From the NCBI RefSeq assembly GCF_014191775.1, contig NZ_JACHXA010000001.1:496001-560000 (forward strand): a stretch of DNA of 64,000 nt, written 5' to 3'. The notes under the pieces were generated by a model. The model saw nothing but the letters and a program-made list of their open reading frames with translations, was not told the origin of the DNA and searched no databases. Positions 41,992-49,793 of this stretch are shown in pieces (positions within the stretch are counted from its first letter, which is position 1; every line of letters begins with the position of its first letter). Source of the stretch: Limibacillus halophilus (GTDB taxonomy: Bacteria > Pseudomonadota > Alphaproteobacteria > Kiloniellales > CECT-8803). The position numbers and the translations under genes are program-made.

Positions 41992-43650
41992 TTACTCACC
42001 CGGCTGGAGTAGCGGTTTGGCGGCATCCGCCGGGATATCCTTGTCATCGGCGGTCTGCACCGTTCCCGGGGCCGCCGCGCGGATGGTTTTGAGAACATTG
42101 TAGGTGCCAACCATTGCGCCCAGCAGGAACAGCAGGCCCCCAAAAGTGCGGGCGATATAGTAGGGATGCATCGCCACCAGGGAATCGATGAAGGAGTAGG
42201 CCAGCGTGCCACTGTCATTGTATGTGCGCCACATCAGGCCCTGGATGATGCCCGAGTTCCACATGGCGAAGACGTAGACGATGGTTCCGGACAGCGCCAA
42301 CCAGAAGTGCACTTCCACCAGTCTGGCCGAGTACATGCGCTCGCGCTTCCATATCCAGGGGACCAAGGCGTAGATAGAGCCGAAGGTGATCATCGCCACC
42401 CAGCCCAAAGCGCCTGCGTGCACGTGGCCGACGGTCCAGTCGGTATAGTGAGATAGGGAGTTCACCGGCCGGATGGCCATGAAGGACCCTTCAAAGGTGC
42501 TGAGACCGTAGAATACGGCTGCCACCATCATAAACCGTAGCGTTGCGTCGTCGCGAACCCGGTGCCAGGCGCCATTGAGCGTGGCCAGGGCGTTGCCCGC
42601 CGAGGCCCAGGAGGGAACCAGCAACACGACGGAGAACGTCATGCCCAACGTCTGCACCCACTGCGGCAAGGCCGTGTAATGAAGATGATGGGACCCGGCC
42701 CACATATAGAGGAAGGTGATTCCCCAGAAACTGATGATCGAGAGGCGATAGGAAAAGATCGGCCGTTCGGCGCGCTTGGGTAGATAGTAGTACATCATGC
42801 CAAGGAAGCCGGCGGTCAGGAAGAAGGCCACCGCATTGTGTCCATACCACCACTGGGTCATGGCGTCCTGGACACCGGAAAACAGCGAGTAACTCTTGGC
42901 GGTCCCCAGGGAGACCGGGATCGCCAGATTGTTGACGATGTGAAGCATGGCCACGACCAGAATGAAGGCCAGGTAATACCAGTTGGCGACATAGATGTGC
43001 GGCTCCTTGCGCCGCGCCAGGGTGCGGATGTAGAGGAGGAAATAGACAACCCAGACGATTACCAGCCAGATGTCTGCATACCACTCTGCTTCGGCATACT
43101 CCTTGGATTGGGTGAGGCCCATGAAATAGCCGCTGATCGCCAGAATGCAGAACAGGTTGTATCCCAGGAGAACGAACCAAGGCGAAAACTGATCGGGCAG
43201 ACGTGCACGCGATGTCCGCTGCATTACATGGAACGACGTAGCGATAAGCGCGTTGCCGCCAAACCCGAAAATGACCCCGGAGGTGTGGACGGGGCGCATA
43301 CGGCCGAAACTCGCCCACCCAGCGTCGAAGGTTAGATCCGGCCAGGCCAGAAGGGCCGAAACCCACAGCCCGAAGAACATGCCGAACACGGCCCAAAGCA
43401 TAGTGAGGACGACGCCGACCTTGATCGGATCGTCATAGTAACTCGACAGACGTTCGGGGTCGGGCTCGGCTTCGAAATAACCATGCATCACGACGAAGGC
43501 CAGGCCAATCGCATAAAGTAGAATGATAAGCCCGTGAACGCCGAGCGGCGCGCCGTTTCCAGCCCCGGCAAAAGCCAGTCCGATGACCGCGAGCAACAGC
43601 AACACGGCCAGCGACCCAAGCCGCTCACTTCTGGTCAATTGTGAAATCAT
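41992..43650 (-). CDS. ccoN: cbb3-type cytochrome c oxidase subunit I
   Basis: 552-aa catalytic subunit of the high-affinity microaerobic terminal oxidase, with about twelve helices and haem b/b3-CuB. Conserved segments include RPVHTSGVIFGFGGNALIA, QWWYGHNAVAFFLTAGFLG (CuB ligand His and the cross-linked Tyr region), GSHHLHYTALPQW and DWTVGHVHAGALGW. It is the first gene of ccoNOQP, with an FNR-type box about 90 nt upstream. Confidence 0.95.
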   Translation of the reverse strand: MISQLTRSERLGSLAVLLLLAVIGLAFAGAGNGAPLGVHGLIILLYAIGLAFVVMHGYFEAEPDPERLSSYYDDPIKVGVVLTMLWAVFGMFFGLWVSALLAWPDLTFDAGWASFGRMRPVHTSGVIFGFGGNALIATSFHVMQRTSRARLPDQFSPWFVLLGYNLFCILAISGYFMGLTQSKEYAEAEWYADIWLVIVWVVYFLLYIRTLARRKEPHIYVANWYYLAFILVVAMLHIVNNLAIPVSLGTAKSYSLFSGVQDAMTQWWYGHNAVAFFLTAGFLGMMYYYLPKRAERPIFSYRLSIISFWGITFLYMWAGSHHLHYTALPQWVQTLGMTFSVVLLVPSWASAGNALATLNGAWHRVRDDATLRFMMVAAVFYGLSTFEGSFMAIRPVNSLSHYTDWTVGHVHAGALGWVAMITFGSIYALVPWIWKRERMYSARLVEVHFWLALSGTIVYVFAMWNSGIIQGLMWRTYNDSGTLAYSFIDSLVAMHPYYIARTFGGLLFLLGAMVGTYNVLKTIRAAAPGTVQTADDKDIPADAAKPLLQPGE

Positions 43651-43733
43651 GTCGTACCTGTCTCTTCACGTGAGGGTCGCCGGATTGGGGCGAACGTTCT
43701 TCCTGTTTCTATGAAACCGCGCGCCACCTGTCT

Positions 43734-43747
43734 TTGAGCTAGATCAA
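43734..43747. promoter_or_regulatory. FNR/FixK-type box for ccoN
   Basis: On the minus strand TTGATCTAGCTCAA, one mismatch from TTGAT-N4-ATCAA. Its centre is about 90 nt upstream of ccoN, giving room for a start site near 43699 at the usual -41.5 spacing. It overlaps the end of the nsrR gene. It would give low-oxygen activation. Confidence 0.7.
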
Positions 43748-44205
43748 TTGAGCGAGCCCAGGTTTTCGGTACCGGGAATTTCCAACAGGGCGGCCAGCGC
43801 GGGTCCGTTCCCCAGCGCATCGGCGAGCGAATAGGCGCGCAATACGTCGAGGTAGGCCTCCAGCGCCTCGTGGAACATGCCCTTCAAGCGGCATTCCGGT
43901 GATATGACGCAGTTGCCGCCGGTCGGCTTCATGCATTCCACCAAAGCAAAATCGGTCTCCAGCGATTTCATTAACGCGCCAATATTGATGTCAGCCGGAT
44001 CGACCGCGAGATTGATTCCGCCGCTGCGCCCGCGAAGGCTATCGACTAATCCCAGGTTCTTTAGTTGCAATGCCACTTTCAAAAGGTGATGGCGGGATAG
44101 TCCATATGCCTCTGCGATCTCACTGACGGTGCAGGTCCGGTCCGTCCTCAATGCCAGGAAGACCAGCAACCGTAGGGCATAGTCGCTGTGCTGGGTCATA
44201 CGCAT
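43744..44205 (-). CDS. nsrR: Rrf2-family regulator, NsrR type
   Basis: 153-aa iron-sulfur regulator. The winged helix includes YALRLLVFLALRTDRTCTVSE and AYGLSRHHLLKVALQLKNLG; three cysteines in VECMKPTGGNCVISPECRL match the NsrR cluster ligands (C-x7-C-x5-C). NsrR senses nitric oxide and represses detoxification genes. An AAGGAA ribosome site precedes the ATG at 44205. It is divergent from nnrS with an NsrR-like operator between. Confidence 0.85.
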   Translation of the reverse strand: MRMTQHSDYALRLLVFLALRTDRTCTVSEIAEAYGLSRHHLLKVALQLKNLGLVDSLRGRSGGINLAVDPADINIGALMKSLETDFALVECMKPTGGNCVISPECRLKGMFHEALEAYLDVLRAYSLADALGNGPALAALLEIPGTENLGSLN

Positions 44206-44261
44206 CGCTTAGTTCCTTGAATGGGCCGCCCCAAATTTCAGGCTCTTGCGGATTTTGTTAA

Positions 44262-44284
44262 AAGTAGTATTTAATATGCCACTT
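44262..44284. promoter_or_regulatory. NsrR-like operator between nsrR and nnrS
   Basis: Two 11-bp arms AAGTAGTATTT (44262-44272) and ATATGCCACTT (44274-44284) around one central A; 8 of 11 arm positions are complementary. The layout and the AAG...CTT ends fit the NsrR 11-1-11 consensus. The site also sits where it could cover the nnrS promoter. Confidence 0.65.
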
Positions 44285-44352
44285 AAATGATTAAGCGTCC
44301 ACCCGGAAATCGCCAAGATCGAGTCGGCGCTTGGAAAGAATGGCAGGTAATC

Positions 44353-45513
44353 ATGGAACGGTTGTTTGCGCGTGCCTTCGCGGTCTTTTTTCCAGCTGCC
44401 GGCCTGCAGGCCGCTCTGCAGATCGGCATTTGGGTAAACGGTCTGAGCGGCGGTTGGGTGCCGCCATCGGCGCTCGACCCTCTGGCACTACACATTCATG
44501 AAATGCTTTTCGGATTTCTTTCAGCGGTAATTGCCGGGTTCTTATTGACGGCGGTCCCGAACTGGACGGGCCGACTACCCCTGAAAGGGCGGCGGTTGGC
44601 GTTCCTCTTCTTCTTGTGGTTGGCCGGGCGGTTGGCGCTGCTCTTTGGCGATTCAGCACCTCAATTGGCGGCGGCGATCGATAGCTTGTTTCTGCTGGTT
44701 CTGGCGGCTGCGGTCTGGCGGGAAATCCTGGCGGCCGGAAATAAGAAGAACATACCGGTATGCATCCTCATATCCCTGCTGGCCCTGGCGAACGCCGGTT
44801 GGTTGATCTCATATCTTTCGGGCTTCGAATCCCGCGGCTTCGAGCGGGCGGCCTTAGGCGTTTTTGCGATGTTGATCGCTATGATTGGCGGGCGGATTAC
44901 ACCGAGTTTCACGCGAAACTGGCTTGCGAAACGAGGAGATAGGGAAGGGCTTCCGGCTTCCGTCGGCACTTTCGATAAGGTCGCGTTGGTTTGTGTGGCG
45001 GTTGCGTTGGTTGGTTGGGTTGCGGCGCCGGAGTCCTTGGCTGCCGGCATATTGCTCCTCATTGCTGGTGCAGCCACGCTGCTGCGCTTAGGCCGCTGGG
45101 CGGGCCATCGCACGATCGCTGAGCCGCTTTTGCTGGTGCTCCATGTCGCCTATGGCTCGCTGGGGATCTCGCTCCTGCTGTTGGGCGGAGCAGCACTCTG
45201 GCCGCATCTGATTTCTGTGCCCGCCGCGCTGCACAGTCTTACCGCCGGAACCATTGGGCTGATGACCCTGGCTGTCATGACGCGTGCCATGCTTGGGCAT
45301 GCCGGTCGTCCCTTGACCGCCGACAAGGTGACCCAGGTCATTTATCTGCTATTGGTGGTCGGCGCCGTGTTGCGTGTGGCGATGGGTTGGATCGACACAG
45401 CCACACAGCCATTCCTGATGTTGGCTGGTATGTCCTGGGGCGGGGCCTTTGCGCTGTTTGCGTTCTGGTATGTGAGGCTGCTTTGCCTGCCTCAACGCGA
45501 GCCCGGTCACTGA
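44353..45513 (+). CDS. nnrS: NnrS family protein
   Basis: 386-aa haem/copper membrane protein with about twelve helices that helps cells tolerate nitric oxide and nitrosative stress. LHIHEMLFGFLSAVIAGFLLTAVPNWTG-type core (HEMLFG, LTAVPNWTG), GGRITPSFTRNWL and AVMTRAMLGHAGR are NnrS signatures. The ATG at 44353 is chosen because an upstream in-frame ATG at 44287 is only 2 nt from the NsrR operator and would leave no promoter room. Confidence 0.9.
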   Translation: MERLFARAFAVFFPAAGLQAALQIGIWVNGLSGGWVPPSALDPLALHIHEMLFGFLSAVIAGFLLTAVPNWTGRLPLKGRRLAFLFFLWLAGRLALLFGDSAPQLAAAIDSLFLLVLAAAVWREILAAGNKKNIPVCILISLLALANAGWLISYLSGFESRGFERAALGVFAMLIAMIGGRITPSFTRNWLAKRGDREGLPASVGTFDKVALVCVAVALVGWVAAPESLAAGILLLIAGAATLLRLGRWAGHRTIAEPLLLVLHVAYGSLGISLLLLGGAALWPHLISVPAALHSLTAGTIGLMTLAVMTRAMLGHAGRPLTADKVTQVIYLLLVVGAVLRVAMGWIDTATQPFLMLAGMSWGGAFALFAFWYVRLLCLPQREPGH

Positions 45514-45592
45514 ATTAGACCTGCCGCTCGCAGCAGTCCCAGCATACCACCGCAAGCCTACCGCCTGTCTGTGCCAAGCGATCCAGCAGCTA

Positions 45593-46972
45593 TCAGATAA
45601 TAACGTTCTTTGGCATGTTGTATTGCGATAGGGTGTCATTGATCCGCATCAGCCCTTCTTCCATGAGGGCTTGATTCTCAGGCAAGCCCAGACTGATGCG
45701 CACAGCTCTTGGGGCATCCCTCGGATCAACGGCAAAGGGGCTGCTTGGGGCAATTGCAACGCCGTTGGCCCTGGCGGCCTGGACGAAATCTTCGCTGCGC
45801 CATTCTTCGGGCAGGCGCAACCACAGGTGATAGCCAAACGGCTGGTCCGTAATATCGAACTGTCCCAGAATACGTCGAGCGGCGGCTTGCCGACGACCCG
45901 ATTCCGCTCGATGCCACTCTAGCACGCGGTCGGCAATCCCGGACTCGATCCAGGAGGTGACAATCTCCGCAGTAAGCGGTGGGGCCGACCACGTCGTGGC
46001 ATGGACGGCGTTAGCCACATAATGGATCATATGCGACGGCGCGACCAGATAGCCGATCCGTAATCCCGGCGCTACGGTCTTGGAAGTTCCACAGACGTAG
46101 TAGCAATCGCCAGTCGCCATCGTGAAAATCGGTGCCGGATTACCAGCGGTAAGGGGGCCATAGATATCGTCCTCGACAATGGGCACCTGATAGCGCTCGG
46201 CGATTCTGGCAATCTCCTGGCGCCGCTCCAACGGTAAGACCGACGCTGTCGGGTTGTGGATCGTTGGCGTAAGGTAAAGTGCCGCCGGCTTCTCTTCCCG
46301 GCATACTTCCTCCAGGCTGTCTGGCACCAGCCCTTGGTCATCAATCCGCAAGCCCCTTAGCCGGACACGGAAAAGGTCTGCCAAACTGCGAATACCGGGA
46401 TAGGTGAGGGCTTCGGTGACGACCAGGTCGCCTGGTTGCGTCAAGACTGCGAACGTTGCCATAAGGGCCTGCTGCGCGCCGTTGGTCAACACGACCCGGC
46501 CCGGTTCTACAAAAACACCAGCACGCTCGACCCACTTCGACCCGGCAATGCGGTGCTGCAACTTACCAGGCGCTTGATGATACCCGAGCAGCCCCATAGT
46601 GCGCACCCGGCCCGAGAAGGCCGCCAGCTCACGAGATAGGGCCTTTTCGACTTCAGATGTCGGCGGTTGATTGATCCTGAAGTCGATGATACCGCTTTCG
46701 GTGGTGGCGCGCTCGCTTGATGCGGAAGGATTGCTGACATAGGTGCCGCGCCCCACCTCGCCGACCAGAAGCCCGCGCAATCGTGCTTCCGAATAGGCGC
46801 GCGTGACCGTTGCCACATTGACGCCCAGTCTGTCTGCCAGGGCGCGGTGGGTCGGCATTTGGGTTCCGTGCCGGAGAACGCGGTCCGCGACATCGCGTTC
46901 GATAGCATCGGCGATCGCTCGGTACAAAGGGACCTTGCGATCATCGATATTCGGTGTCCATTCTTCAACCAT
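45593..46972 (-). CDS. MocR/PdxR-type regulator (GntR helix-turn-helix fused to aminotransferase)
   Basis: 459-aa fusion of an N-terminal GntR winged helix (PLYRAIADAIERDV, THRALADRLGVNVATVTRAY) and a class I aminotransferase-like domain. The PLP lysine is in CGTSKTVAPGLRIGYLVAP; TNGAQQALMATFAVL and TPTIHNPTASVLPLERR are also typical. Such regulators bind PLP or an amino-compound adduct and control amino acid, GABA, taurine or vitamin B6 genes. The ATG at 46972 is preferred; 46990 is adjacent to a dyad. It is divergent from the nitrilase gene. Confidence 0.88.
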   Translation of the reverse strand: MVEEWTPNIDDRKVPLYRAIADAIERDVADRVLRHGTQMPTHRALADRLGVNVATVTRAYSEARLRGLLVGEVGRGTYVSNPSASSERATTESGIIDFRINQPPTSEVEKALSRELAAFSGRVRTMGLLGYHQAPGKLQHRIAGSKWVERAGVFVEPGRVVLTNGAQQALMATFAVLTQPGDLVVTEALTYPGIRSLADLFRVRLRGLRIDDQGLVPDSLEEVCREEKPAALYLTPTIHNPTASVLPLERRQEIARIAERYQVPIVEDDIYGPLTAGNPAPIFTMATGDCYYVCGTSKTVAPGLRIGYLVAPSHMIHYVANAVHATTWSAPPLTAEIVTSWIESGIADRVLEWHRAESGRRQAAARRILGQFDITDQPFGYHLWLRLPEEWRSEDFVQAARANGVAIAPSSPFAVDPRDAPRAVRISLGLPENQALMEEGLMRINDTLSQYNMPKNVII

Positions 46973-46990
46973 GAGTTCTCTATAAAGCAT

Positions 46991-47008
46991 ATTGTCTGTG
47001 TAGACAAT
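46991..47008. promoter_or_regulatory. Dyad upstream of the MocR-type gene
   Basis: ATTGTCT (46991-46997), 4-nt centre, AGACAAT (47002-47008): a perfect 7-bp inverted repeat immediately upstream of the regulator's start codons. Probably an autoregulatory site. Confidence 0.6.
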
Positions 47009-47215
47009 TCATGAAATCACTCTCAAAGATGGCGTATTTAACCATAGCCGATCCGGCAGCAGCCCCGGTCTTGCGGTTAGCCTTCGAATTTTCGTCAGGG
47101 GCTTGTTGTAGCAAGAGATTTCAAAGAGAATTGCTGTGCATCTCGACCGGTAGTGACGCGCAGATCTCTTGGGTATCGCCATAAAAACAGTACAATTATG
47201 CGAAAAATTCAGATA

Positions 47216-47272
47216 TTGACTGACATTGTAAGCTTACGTAATCCTAATTGTTGCGGTCAATTGTATTACAAT
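47216..47272 (+). promoter_or_regulatory. Sigma70-like promoter with downstream operator for the nitrilase operon
   Basis: TTGACT (47216-47221), 17-nt spacer, TAATCC (47239-47244), and then a perfect dyad ATTGTA-T-TACAAT (47260-47272) where a repressor would block early transcription. A further palindrome GTAAGCTTAC lies in the spacer (47228-47237). The whole gap 47009-47318 has no gene that I can support. Confidence 0.55.
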
Positions 47273-47318
47273 ATCGACCAGGCGTTTGAAACTGGGCGAA
47301 AAATGAGGAGGGGTTAAA

Positions 47319-48140
47319 GTGCGAACGGCACTCATTCAAATGAAGGCGTCGATGGAGCGTGACGAGAATCTATCCCGTGCGGAGGCAATGTTACGCCAGG
47401 CCGCCGAACAGGGCGCGCAGGTCGCCTGCCTTGCCGAGTGTTTTGCGACTTGGTTTTTTCCGCAGAAGATCAATCCGGACGACCAGCAATTGGCAGAGCC
47501 GATTGACGGGCCGACGATGACGTTGATGCGCCGTACGGCTAAGGCCTTAGGCATGGTGCTTGTGGTGCCCTTCTACGAGCGGGTTATGGCGGGCGAACTT
47601 TACAATTCGACCGCGGTTGTCGATGAGAAGGGCGAAATTCTGGGCCTTTACCGAAAGCACCACATTCCCATGAGTGCCTATTTCAACGAGAAGTTCTATT
47701 TTCGCCCTGGGAACAAGGGGTACCCAGTGTTTGACACCACTTTCGGAAAGATCGGCGTGCTCATTTGCTATGATCGCCACTTCCCGGAGGGTGCACGGTG
47801 CTTAGGGTTGAATGGTGCAGAGGTGGTTTTTGTTCCAACCGCCACCACCAAACGTGGATTCTCTCAGAGCGTCTGGGAGCCAGAACTGCGCGGCCATGCG
47901 ATTGCCAATGGTTATTTTGTGGCTGGCGTGAACCGCGTCGGCACCGAATTCGAGAGTGAGTATTACGGCAAGAGCGTTTTTGTCGATCCTATCGGGCAGA
48001 TCATCTCGCAGGCGAGCGATACGGAAGAAGAGATTCTGATCGCCGACCTCGACCGCGCACGTTTGGAAGAGGTGCGGCAGGTTTGGCCTTTCTATCGGGA
48101 TCGTCGGCCGGAAGCTTATGGAGCCATTGTCGATGCCTGA
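47319..48140 (+). CDS. Nitrilase-superfamily amidohydrolase (carbamoylase type)
   Basis: 273-aa carbon-nitrogen hydrolase. The catalytic triad is Glu40 (CLAECFATWFF), Lys113 (YRKHHIP) and Cys150 (GVLICYDRHFPEG). The sequence around the triad resembles N-carbamoylputrescine amidase, N-carbamoyl-D-amino acid hydrolase and beta-ureidopropionase. It starts at GTG (47319) after GAGGAGGGG. It overlaps the MmgE/PrpD gene by 8 nt. A second family member is at 60645. Substrate is probably a ureido or amide compound. Confidence 0.88.
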   Translation: MRTALIQMKASMERDENLSRAEAMLRQAAEQGAQVACLAECFATWFFPQKINPDDQQLAEPIDGPTMTLMRRTAKALGMVLVVPFYERVMAGELYNSTAVVDEKGEILGLYRKHHIPMSAYFNEKFYFRPGNKGYPVFDTTFGKIGVLICYDRHFPEGARCLGLNGAEVVFVPTATTKRGFSQSVWEPELRGHAIANGYFVAGVNRVGTEFESEYYGKSVFVDPIGQIISQASDTEEEILIADLDRARLEEVRQVWPFYRDRRPEAYGAIVDA

Positions 48141-49524
48141 AACCGCAACGCTGGCCGAAAAGCTGGCTGGATTTACCACGCGACTGATAACCGAAGGTTG
48201 TGACGATGCAGCGATGTCCAGGGCAAAAACCTATGCCCTGGACACACTGGCCGTAACACTTGGTGGGGCGATGGCGGAATCCTCCAAACGAACGGTCTCC
48301 GGGCTGACCCGGTTCGGTAGCGGCGGTCCTTCCGCCGTCTTCGGTAGCGGGTTGCGCCTGAGTTGCGGCGAGGCCGCTTTGGCGAACGGAACGTTAGCCC
48401 ATGCGTTGGAGTTGGACGACGATCATCGGATCGGCGTTTTGCATCCCGGCGCGGCTGTGGTGCCTGCCGCTTTCGCAATCGCAGAGGCGTCGGGGGCCAG
48501 CGGCCGGGATTTTCTTCTGGGACTCATCGCTGGCTATGAGGTGGCCTGTCGGCTGGGAGAGGTCTTCCGTGGCAGCTTGTTTCGCTACGGTTTCCACCCG
48601 ACCGCGCTTTGCGGTGCTTTGGGCGCTGCTGCTGCCGGTGCGGTTGTTCTGCGCTTGGATAGCATCGCTGCAACACGCGCGCTTGGTATTGCGGGGACAC
48701 AAGCCGCCGGATTGGTGGAATGGCGTGCAGACGGCTCCTGGATAAAGCGCTTGCATCCAGGTAGGGCCGCTCAGTCCGGAGTAATTGCCGCGCTGCTGGC
48801 GGCAGAAGGCTTTACGGGGCCCGCCACGATCCTGGAAGGGGCGGGCGGCTTTTTTGCAGCCTTTGGCCACGATCAGAAACTGGACACCGAGGCCGTCACG
48901 CGGGGCTTAGGAACAGACTTGCGGGGGCTAGGGACGGCGATCAAACCCTATCCCTGTTGCCGCTTTGCCCACGGCGCCATTGATCTCGCCTTGGAGGCGC
49001 AGCGCGCCGGGATCGCAGTTCAAGACATTTCAGAGGTCGAAGTCCGCTTGTACCGGACCGATGTGCTTACATATCATCCGGTCCCCATCAATGCGGTCGA
49101 TGCGCAGTTCAACGTCCCCTACCATATCGCCTGTTGCCTGCTCCAGGGAAACATAGGCCTGAAAGACTTTACCGTCGAGGCCGTGCAAAGGCCTGAGATC
49201 CTCGCTTTGGCGGCTAAGGTAAAGGTCGTCGAAGATGATGCGCTGAGTGCGCTCTATCCAGAGGAGTATCATACAGTCCTGCGTGTGAAGACGCTCGACC
49301 GCGAGGTCAGACAGTTCTTAAGCACCTGCCCGAGCGGCGACCCCGAGGCCGACCGCTATAAGATCGACAGCAGTCTCTTTGACAGGGAGGCGATGGCAAA
49401 AACTAGGTCGTTGCTGAGTGAGTGTGGTTACGGAAACCGGGTTGAGAAACTGATCCAATTGACGGACGGACTGGATACGGCGCGGGATTTGTCCCCGCTT
49501 TCTGAACTGCTGGGCCAAAAATGA
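48133..49524 (+). CDS. MmgE/PrpD family protein
   Basis: 463-aa protein of the MmgE/PrpD fold, which includes 2-methylcitrate dehydratase, cis-aconitate decarboxylase and iminodisuccinate epimerase. Family features are LANGTLAHALELDDDHR, LGLIAGYEVACRLGE, GFHPTALCGALGAAAAG, GSWIKRLHPGRAAQSGV and IKPYPCCRFAHGAIDLAL. Acting on a di- or tricarboxylate is the usual theme; isomerisation, dehydration and decarboxylation are all possible. The ATG at 48133 overlaps the nitrilase stop (ATGCCTGA). The next gene starts after 269 nt with its own operator. Confidence 0.88.
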   Translation: MPETATLAEKLAGFTTRLITEGCDDAAMSRAKTYALDTLAVTLGGAMAESSKRTVSGLTRFGSGGPSAVFGSGLRLSCGEAALANGTLAHALELDDDHRIGVLHPGAAVVPAAFAIAEASGASGRDFLLGLIAGYEVACRLGEVFRGSLFRYGFHPTALCGALGAAAAGAVVLRLDSIAATRALGIAGTQAAGLVEWRADGSWIKRLHPGRAAQSGVIAALLAAEGFTGPATILEGAGGFFAAFGHDQKLDTEAVTRGLGTDLRGLGTAIKPYPCCRFAHGAIDLALEAQRAGIAVQDISEVEVRLYRTDVLTYHPVPINAVDAQFNVPYHIACCLLQGNIGLKDFTVEAVQRPEILALAAKVKVVEDDALSALYPEEYHTVLRVKTLDREVRQFLSTCPSGDPEADRYKIDSSLFDREAMAKTRSLLSECGYGNRVEKLIQLTDGLDTARDLSPLSELLGQK

Positions 49525-49594
49525 TGAGTGCCGTAACCTCTTGTATCAAAATGACGATCTGGAGTTCCGCCTCTTTCGTGTGCCAGTATGCGGA

Positions 49595-49613
49595 AATTGT
49601 ATGCCATACAATT
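49595..49613. promoter_or_regulatory. 19-bp palindromic operator upstream of the dipeptide-type ABC operon
   Basis: AATTGTATGCCATACAATT: 9-bp arms around one central C, perfect symmetry. A shorter palindrome ATTGG-A-CCAAT lies at 49632-49642, and TTGACG at 49648-49653 is a possible -35 element. The outer ATTGT/ACAAT ends match the dyads at 46991 and 47260, so the MocR-type or another GntR regulator is a likely reader. The 269-nt gap 49525-49793 has no gene that I can support. Confidence 0.7.
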
Positions 49614-49793
49614 AATCCATTTTGATCGATTATTGGACCAATTGTGCTTGACGTTACCCCCGGACAATCCATAGACTTTTATACTGCCGATGAAATGAGA
49701 GCCGGCGAAGTTCCGCCTTGAGAATGCTCATGAGGGCGCCATCAAAGACGCCGCAGCGGAAACCGAGTGAAACCAGGGAGAGGGGTTGTTTCG

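Noticed and set aside
49616-49632. GATCGAT-containing stretch upstream of the ABC operon as another copy of the LacI motif
   Set aside because: Only the central GATCGAT-like core resembles the motif; the flanking arms do not match and the stronger 19-bp palindrome explains regulation there.
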